Assembly (NCBI RefSeq): GCF_028737315.1
Contig: NZ_JAQZAO010000024.1
Span: forward strand, 1 to 33,289
Length of the DNA stretch: 33,289 nucleotides
Direction of reading: 5' to 3'
From: Actinomycetospora lemnae
GTDB taxonomy: Bacteria; Actinomycetota; Actinomycetes; Mycobacteriales; Pseudonocardiaceae
The notes beneath the pieces are model-generated. The model ran no database searches. It saw only the letters and a list, made by a program, of their open reading frames with translations, and was not told the origin of the DNA. Positions 28,666-33,289 of the stretch are shown here, piece after piece (within the stretch, counting starts at the first letter, position 1; every line of letters starts with the position of its first letter). Made by a program: the position numbers and the translations under genes.

Positions 28666-28773
28666 TGCCAGCGGTGCGTCCACGCTGGCACTCAAGGCCA
28701 GGATCGCCACATCCTCGACCTGGCGACACGCCGGGCACCGCGACGACGCCGCGGTCGTCCGTGTACGGACAAG

Positions 28774-28789
28774 TGTGATCGAGGTCACC
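28774..28789 (+). promoter_or_regulatory. CRP/GlxR-like operator upstream of the BLUF gene
   Basis: TGTGATCGAGGTCACC fits TGTGA-N6-TCACA at 9 of 10 fixed positions. It lies 68 nt before the BLUF start in a gap without another gene. Binding by a cAMP-receptor-type regulator is inferred. Confidence 0.5.
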
Positions 28790-28857
28790 ATGCGCTAGCC
28801 TGCGGGCGTCCCGCGACCGACACCAGCGCCGGCCGCGAGCGACCGAGGAGGAACGCC

Positions 28858-29325
28858 ATGGCGGATCCGGCGACGTCAGGAGCGGTCTTCCGCTTGATCT
28901 ACAGCAGTCACCTGCGCGTCCCGCCGCACGAGCGCAAGGCCCAGCTCGGCGCCATCTTCTCGACGGCGCGGTCGAACAACAGCCGGCAGGGCGTGACGGG
29001 CGCGCTGCTGGTGTGGCACGACAACATCGTGCAGGCCCTCGAGGGCGACGAGGCCGTGGTCCGCGAGCTCTACGACACGATCCACCACGACCCGCGCCAC
29101 GAGCGCGTCACCGTGCTCGAGGAGGGCACGGTGCCGGAGCGCGTCTTCGGGCGCTGGTCGATGGCGCGGGTGTCGGACGAGGACGACGAGCCCGACATCC
29201 CGCTGCTCATGAACCGCGACAAGGGCGGCATCTCGCCCGCCGCGCCCCGGCCGACCACCCCGGCGCAGGACGCCGTCGTGGCGACGATGCGCGAGTACGC
29301 GCGGGGGTCGGCCCAGCCCGCCTGA
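28858..29325 (+). CDS. BLUF-domain blue-light photoreceptor (single domain)
   Basis: Short flavin-binding light sensor, 155 aa, with the BLUF domain in about residues 10-105 and no output domain. Expected photocycle residues are present: Tyr in RLIYSSHL, Asn in ARSNNSRQGVTGALL, Gln in NIVQALEG, and Trp and Met in FGRWSMAR. The remaining 50 residues are acidic then Pro/Ala-rich, without a recognisable fold. ATG start with GAGGAG 7 nt upstream. It is separate from both neighbouring pathways; single-domain BLUF proteins usually act through partner proteins, and none is evident here. Flavin binding is predicted from the residues only. Confidence 0.92.
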   Translation: MADPATSGAVFRLIYSSHLRVPPHERKAQLGAIFSTARSNNSRQGVTGALLVWHDNIVQALEGDEAVVRELYDTIHHDPRHERVTVLEEGTVPERVFGRWSMARVSDEDDEPDIPLLMNRDKGGISPAAPRPTTPAQDAVVATMREYARGSAQPA

Positions 29326-29384
29326 CCACGCGCCGGTCCTCCTGCTGCACGGCCCCGGCACGGCGCTGCCACGATGGCCCGGCC

Positions 29385-30149
29385 ATGACGCACACCGATG
29401 CCCCGCTCCCCCTCACCGGCGAGCGCACGGTCCCCGGGCTGGACGTCGAGAACTACTGGTTCCGCCGCCACGAGGCCGTCTACCTCGCGCTCGCGCCGGC
29501 GTGCCGGGAGGCCGTGGTGCTCGACGCCGGGGTCGGCGAGGGCTACGGGGCGGACCTCCTCGCGCGCACGGCCCGGCGGGTCGTCGGCCTCGAGCTGGAC
29601 CCGGCGGTCGCGCGGCACGTGCGGAACCGATACCTGCGCGTGAGCACGGTCCGGGCCGACCTCCAGGCACTGCCGATGCCCGACGGCGGCGTCGACGCCG
29701 TCGTGACCCTGCAGGTCATCGAGCACCTGTGGGACCAGCCCGGCTTCCTCGCCGAGTGCGCCCGCGTCCTGCGCCCGGGTGGCCGGCTGTACTGCGCGAC
29801 GCCCAACCGCCTGACCTTCTCCCCGGGCGCGGGCCCCGACGACCGCCCGCTCAACCCGTTCCACACCCGCGAGCTCACCGGACCCGAGCTGGCGTCGCTC
29901 GTGGCCGACGCCGGCCTCGAGGTCGAGGCCCTGCACGGCCTCCACCACGGCCCCACCCTGCAGGCCCTCGACGCCCGCCACGGCGGCTCGCTGATCGACG
30001 CGCAGATCGCCCTGGCGCTCTCCGGCGAGCCCTGGCCCGACGCGCTCGCCGCGGACGTCGCCGCCGTCACCGCGGCCGACTTCGACCTGCGCACCGACGA
30101 CGTCGACGCCTCCCTCGATCTCCTGGTCACCGCCGTCCGGCCGACCTGA
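29385..30149 (+). CDS. SAM-dependent methyltransferase, Rv3030-like
   Basis: Class I methyltransferase, 254 aa. Motif I is VVLDAGVGEGYGADLL (44-59), followed by the acidic end of strand 2 (GLELD) and DAVVTLQVIEHL, then LRPGGRLYCATPN. Followed by a GH57 and a GT4 gene on the same strand, it reproduces the mycobacterial order Rv3030-Rv3031-Rv3032, linked to methylglucose lipopolysaccharide or related polysaccharides; the role in sugar O-methylation is inferred from that synteny. The last codons (DASLDLLVTAVRP) occur again at 30316-30361. ATG start; no strong ribosome-binding site. Confidence 0.88.
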   Translation: MTHTDAPLPLTGERTVPGLDVENYWFRRHEAVYLALAPACREAVVLDAGVGEGYGADLLARTARRVVGLELDPAVARHVRNRYLRVSTVRADLQALPMPDGGVDAVVTLQVIEHLWDQPGFLAECARVLRPGGRLYCATPNRLTFSPGAGPDDRPLNPFHTRELTGPELASLVADAGLEVEALHGLHHGPTLQALDARHGGSLIDAQIALALSGEPWPDALAADVAAVTAADFDLRTDDVDASLDLLVTAVRPT

Positions 30150-30153
30150 GGCC

Positions 30154-30214
30154 CGCGAGAGGCACGGTCGGCACGCCTCCGAGGTCGATGATCATGCGCG
30201 CCGTGCCCCTCGCG
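30154..30214. repeat. 61-nt hairpin element, copy B (possible terminator)
   Basis: 14-bp arms (CGCGAGAGGCACGG and CCGTGCCCCTCGCG, one mismatch) around a 33-nt loop containing GATGATCATG. It begins 5 nt after the methyltransferase stop. Arms and 21 of 33 loop positions agree with 17482-17544. It could terminate transcription here or be a mobile palindromic repeat. Confidence 0.72.
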
Positions 30215-30248
30215 TCGCGACGAGCGCCCGCGCGCCGAGATGCGTACC

Positions 30249-30268
30249 GGCGAGGGGCGCCCCTCGCC
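30249..30268. repeat. Perfect 20-bp palindrome in the gap before the GH57 gene
   Basis: GGCGAGGGGCGCCCCTCGCC is its own reverse complement. A smaller hairpin, ACCCG-AGCGA-CGGGT, follows at 30274-30288. Both lie in the 243-nt gap between methyltransferase and GH57 genes, which otherwise holds only the 61-nt repeat and the duplicated gene end. Confidence 0.85.
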
Positions 30269-30315
30269 CGTCTACCCGAGCGACGGGTCCCTTCGCTCCA
30301 CTCCAGGTGCCCCGC

Positions 30316-30361
30316 CGACGCCTCGCTCGACCTCCTCGTCACCGCCGTCCGGCCCCGCTGA
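30316..30361 (+). pseudogene. Duplicated 3' end of the methyltransferase gene
   Basis: 39 nt (30316-30354) match 30104-30142 with three differences, all at third codon positions and all silent; the reading DASLDLLVTAVRPR then stop parallels DASLDLLVTAVRPT then stop. Silent-only divergence suggests that both copies diverged while coding, so this is probably the end of an allele or paralogue left by recombination. Confidence 0.8.
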
Positions 30362-30392
30362 GAGACTCGGGCCGCCGACGAGAGGAGCGTGC

Positions 30393-31958
30393 TTGACCGC
30401 GGAACCGGTGGGCTCTTTCTGCCTCGTCCTGCACTCGCACCTGCCCTGGCTGCTGCGGCACGGGGCCTGGCCGGTCGGCGAGGACTGGCTCTACCAGGCC
30501 TGGGCGCACTCGTACCTCCCCGTCGTCGAGACCCTCGACCGGCTCGCCGCGCAGGGACACCGCGACCTGCTGACCCTCGGCGTCACGCCGGTCCTCGCCG
30601 CCCAGCTCGACCACCCCGCGGCGCTGCGCGCGATGCACACGTGGCTCGCCGACTGGCAGCTGCGCGCCCACGAGGCGCACGTGACGGACCCGGCCCTCGC
30701 CACGAGGGAGCACCGCGCCGCCGCCCACGCCCTCGAGATCTTCGAGCGCGACTGGCGACACGGCGGCTCGCCGGTGCTGCGCCGGCTCGCCGACGACGGG
30801 GTCGTGGAGCTGCTCGGCGGGCCCGCGACGCACCCGTTCGCCCCGCTCCTGCCCGGGCGCGTGCGCCGGTTCCTGCTCGACGCCGGGCTGCGCGACCACG
30901 CGCTGCGCCTGGGCCGGCGGGCCGCCGGCATCTGGGCGCCCGAGTGCGGCTACGCCCCCGGCCTGGAGCAGGACTACGCGGCGGCGGGCGTCGAGCGCTT
31001 CCTCGTCGACGGGCCGGCGATGCGCGGGGACACCGCCACCGCGCGCCCCGTCGACGGCACCGACGTCGTCGCCTTCGGGCGCGACCTCGAGGTGACCTAC
31101 CGCGTCTGGTCCCCGCGCGCGGGCTACCCCGGTGGGCCGGACTACCGCGACTTCCACACCTTCGACCACGCCACCGGCCTCAAGCCCGCGCGCGTCACCG
31201 GTCGCCGCGTCGCCCCACAGGACAAGAAGCCCTACGACCCCGCCCGCGCTGCCGCGGCCGTCGCGCGGGACGCGGCGGACTTCGTCGCGGTCGTCCGGGC
31301 CCGGCTCGACGACCTGCGCCGACGTCACGGACGCCCCGGGCTCGTCGTCAGCGCCTTCGACACCGAGCTCTTCGGGCACTGGTGGCACGAGGGGCCGGAC
31401 TGGCTCGCGGCCGTGCTCACCGCGCTGCCGGCGGCCGGGGTCCGGGTGACGACGCTGCGCGGCGCGGTCGAGGCCGGGCACGTCGGCGAGCCGGTGGTGC
31501 TGCCGGCGTCCTCGTGGGGGTCGGGCAAGGACTGGCGGGTGTGGGACGGGGCCGTCGAACCAGCGGTGCGGGACGTGGTGGCCGACAACGCCGACGTCGC
31601 CACGCGCCTGCTCGCCGCCGTCGACGGGGCCGCGCCGACCGCCGGCCGCGACGCCACCCTCGACGCGCTGGCGACCCAGGCCGCGCTGGCGCTGTCGAGC
31701 GACTGGGCGTTCATGGTCACCAAGGACTCGGCCGCGCACTACGCCCGGCGCCGCGCGGCCGAGCACCGCGACCGCGTCCGCGAGCTCACCGACCTCCTGC
31801 CCGCCGGCCGCCACGCCGAGGCCGCCGCCCGCGCCGCGGCGTTCTCGGCCCAGGACGACGTGTTCGGACGGCTCGACGCCCGGGGCCTGCGGCGTCACGC
31901 GAGCGGTGACCACCGTCGCACCGCCCCGACCTACTCCGGAGTAGGGTCGCTCGCCTGA
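30393..31958 (+). CDS. GH57 alpha-glucan branching enzyme (DUF1957 type, Rv3031-like)
   Basis: Glycoside hydrolase family 57 enzyme expected to form alpha-1,6 branches in an alpha-glucan or methylglucose polysaccharide, 521 aa, close to Rv3031. Motifs: HSHLP at 14-18, GIWAPECGY with the likely nucleophile Glu184, and FDTELFGHWWHEGPDWL with the likely acid/base Asp323; SSWGSGKDWRVWD and WAFMVTKDSAAHYA lie in the C-terminal helical part. I chose the TTG at 30393: AGAGGAG lies 5 nt upstream and homology begins at once. A GTG at 30408 is the alternative; the frame is open up to 30240 but that part is repeat sequence. Middle gene of the methyltransferase-GH57-GT4 trio. Confidence 0.93.
   Translation: MTAEPVGSFCLVLHSHLPWLLRHGAWPVGEDWLYQAWAHSYLPVVETLDRLAAQGHRDLLTLGVTPVLAAQLDHPAALRAMHTWLADWQLRAHEAHVTDPALATREHRAAAHALEIFERDWRHGGSPVLRRLADDGVVELLGGPATHPFAPLLPGRVRRFLLDAGLRDHALRLGRRAAGIWAPECGYAPGLEQDYAAAGVERFLVDGPAMRGDTATARPVDGTDVVAFGRDLEVTYRVWSPRAGYPGGPDYRDFHTFDHATGLKPARVTGRRVAPQDKKPYDPARAAAAVARDAADFVAVVRARLDDLRRRHGRPGLVVSAFDTELFGHWWHEGPDWLAAVLTALPAAGVRVTTLRGAVEAGHVGEPVVLPASSWGSGKDWRVWDGAVEPAVRDVVADNADVATRLLAAVDGAAPTAGRDATLDALATQAALALSSDWAFMVTKDSAAHYARRRAAEHRDRVRELTDLLPAGRHAEAAARAAAFSAQDDVFGRLDARGLRRHASGDHRRTAPTYSGVGSLA
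31930..31945. repeat. 16-bp perfect palindrome at the end of the GH57 gene
   Basis: CCTACTCCGGAGTAGG lies in the last codons of the GH57 gene (encoding TYSGVG), 90 nt before the GT4 start. It could be an operator for a promoter in the 76-nt gap that follows, but no clear -35/-10 is seen. Confidence 0.45.
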
Positions 31959-32034
31959 TTGGTCAGCGAAGTGCCGTCGCAGACACTCAACGTCCGTATC
32001 GGTACTTCGATCACGAACGGGAGGCGCCCGCGGC

Positions 32035-33267
32035 GTGCGCGTGCTGATGCTGTCCTGGGAGTACCCGCCGGTCGTGGTCGGCGGGCTCGGGCGGCACGTG
32101 CACGCGCTGGCCACGGCCCTCGGGGACGCGGGCCACGACGTCGTCGTCGTCGCGCGCCACCCCGCCGGGACCGACGCCGAGACGCACCCCACGACGCTGG
32201 AGCGGGTCGGCCCGGTGCGCGTGCTGCGCGTCGCCGAGGACCCGCCGCACCTGGAGTTCGTGCGCGACCTCGTCGCGTGGACCCTCGGGATCGGGCACGC
32301 GATGCTCCGCGCGGCGGCGACGCTGCTGCGCGACTGGACCCCCGACGTCGTCCACGCCCACGACTGGCTCGTCGCGCACGGGGCGATCGCGCTCGCGGAC
32401 CTGACCGGCGCGCCGCTGGTCGCGACCCTGCACGCCACCGAGGCCGGGCGGCACGGTGGCTGGCTCTCCCAGCCGCTCAACCAGCAGGTGCACTCCGTGG
32501 AGTGGTGGCTCGCCCGGCGCGCCGACGCCGTCGTCACCTGCTCGCAGGCGATGCGCGCGGAGGTCTCGGGGCTCTTCGACCTCGACCCCGACGACCTCGC
32601 CGTCGTGCACAACGGGATCGACCCGGTCGGGTGGGAACGCACTGGGGCCGGAGAGCGCGGGGACGCGCCGATGCTCCTCTACCTCGGGCGCCTCGAGTGG
32701 GAGAAGGGCGTGCACGACCTCGTCGCCGCCCTGCCCGCGATCCGCCGCGCCCACCCGGGGACGACCCTCGCTGTCGCGGGGACCGGCTCCTGCTCCGACT
32801 GGCTCGCCGAGCGGGCGCGCGCGGCGCGGGTGCGCCGGTCGGTCAAGCTCCTCGGGCACGTCGACGACGCCGTCCTGCGCGACCTGCTCGCCCGCGCCGA
32901 CGCCGCCGTGCTGCCCAGCCGCTACGAGCCCTTCGGCATCACCGCGCTCGAGGCGGCGGCGGCCGGCGCGCCGCTGGTCGCGTCACGGGCGGGCGGGCTG
33001 GGCGAGGTGGTCGTCGACGGCGTCACCGGGCTGTCGTTCGACCCCGGCGACGTGCCCGGGCTGGCACGAGCGGTGATCCGCTGCCTCGACGACCCCGACG
33101 CCGCACGCACCCGCGCCGACGCCGCCCGCGCGCGCCTCGACACCGACTTCGCCTGGCCGGCCATCGCGGACGACACCGCCGCGATCTACGCCGCCACGAG
33201 ACCCGGCCCACCCCGCGTGCTGGGCCGCCCCAAGATCCCGACGGGGAACGTCTTCGGCCGCTCGTGA
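32035..33267 (+). CDS. GT4-family alpha-glucan glycosyltransferase, Rv3032-like
   Basis: Retaining GT-B glycosyltransferase, 410 aa. N-terminal domain opens MLSWEYPPVVVGGLGRHV, the glycogen-synthase-like GGLG acceptor loop; HAHDWLVAHGAI and the VVHNGID hinge follow. The C-terminal donor domain has LLYLGRLEWEKGV and PSRYEPFGITALEAAAAG, with the E-x7-E pair at Glu298 and Glu306. Start GTG with GGGAGG 10 nt upstream. In mycobacteria the counterpart Rv3032 elongates alpha-1,4-glucan for methylglucose lipopolysaccharide and capsular or glycogen glucan; that role is inferred by synteny. The stop lies within the GTGAG of a possible palindromic element. Confidence 0.92.
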   Translation: MRVLMLSWEYPPVVVGGLGRHVHALATALGDAGHDVVVVARHPAGTDAETHPTTLERVGPVRVLRVAEDPPHLEFVRDLVAWTLGIGHAMLRAAATLLRDWTPDVVHAHDWLVAHGAIALADLTGAPLVATLHATEAGRHGGWLSQPLNQQVHSVEWWLARRADAVVTCSQAMRAEVSGLFDLDPDDLAVVHNGIDPVGWERTGAGERGDAPMLLYLGRLEWEKGVHDLVAALPAIRRAHPGTTLAVAGTGSCSDWLAERARAARVRRSVKLLGHVDDAVLRDLLARADAAVLPSRYEPFGITALEAAAAGAPLVASRAGGLGEVVVDGVTGLSFDPGDVPGLARAVIRCLDDPDAARTRADAARARLDTDFAWPAIADDTAAIYAATRPGPPRVLGRPKIPTGNVFGRS

Positions 33268-33289
33268 GCGGTCGTTGGGGAGCGTGGGG
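33264..33289. repeat. Possible palindromic element cut by the right edge
   Basis: GTGAGCGGTCGTTGGGGAGC begins at 33264, overlapping the GT4 stop, and resembles the left half of the element at 13558 (GTGAGCGATCTTTCGAGC). Only 26 nt are visible, so the right arm cannot be checked. Confidence 0.4.

Noticed and set aside
26540..28738. N-monooxygenase starting far upstream at 28738
   Set aside because: The extension reads through the iron box, the 41-nt repeat and the permease relic; the ATG at 27964 has a strong ribosome-binding site and sits just before the FAD motif.
28035..28790. An intact permease or a new gene upstream of the monooxygenase
   Set aside because: Permease blocks are spread over three frames with the N-terminal half absent; the long open frame joining this region to the monooxygenase exists only because stops are rare at this base composition.
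30240..30392. Extended N-terminus of the GH57 enzyme from 30240
   Set aside because: The extra 51 residues are encoded by a palindrome and the duplicated methyltransferase end; GH57 homology and a good ribosome-binding site both point to 30393.

Overview
The window is very GC-rich DNA with GTG/ATG starts, overlapping GTGA and ATGA gene junctions, IdeR/DmdR1-like iron boxes and a mycobacterial-type methylglucose-polysaccharide gene trio. This points to an actinobacterium, most likely Pseudonocardiales or a relative; the taxon is inferred, not proven. About 28 kb is one catecholate/hydroxamate siderophore locus. The last 4.5 kb is unrelated chromosomal DNA.

Layout. Positions 1-15895 (minus) hold two translationally coupled NRPS genes. 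The upstream one (2138 aa, C-A-T-C-A-T) is complete. The downstream one (at least 3160 residues, C-A-T-E-C-A-T-C-A...) runs off the left edge. A divergent promoter region with two iron boxes (15896-16106) separates them from an EntS-like MFS exporter (plus). A hairpin closes the convergent junction with a minus-strand operon of ArCP, MbtH and siderophore-interacting protein, which has its own iron box at 19000-19018. Upstream lies a long minus-strand run: ornithine/lysine N-monooxygenase, dhbA, dhbC, dhbE, isochorismatase, two FecCD permeases and the ABC ATPase, headed by an iron box at 27993-28011. Next come a decayed FecCD permease, a BLUF photoreceptor gene, and a SAM methyltransferase / GH57 branching enzyme / GT4 glycosyltransferase trio that looks like mycobacterial Rv3030-Rv3031-Rv3032.

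How the genes work together. DhbC, the isochorismatase and DhbA make 2,3-dihydroxybenzoate (DHB). DhbE loads it on the free-standing aryl carrier protein, and the NRPSs extend it. Three adenylation domains carry a glycine-type specificity code and one, followed by an epimerase, carries a code I cannot assign. The N-monooxygenase implies an N-hydroxylated diamine used by a later module outside the window. The MFS protein exports the product, FecCD2-FecE imports the ferric form, and the SIP reduces it. No substrate-binding lipoprotein, thioesterase or phosphopantetheinyl transferase is in view.

The most unusual signal is a family of about 40-nt palindromic elements (GTGAG...CTCAC ends). Three sit in frame at the same place inside the three glycine-type A domains, one of them a perfect 40-bp palindrome. 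Relatives lie at 28031-28071 and, cut by the window, at 33264. A second family, a 61-nt hairpin with a partly conserved loop, occurs at 17482-17544 and 30154-30214.
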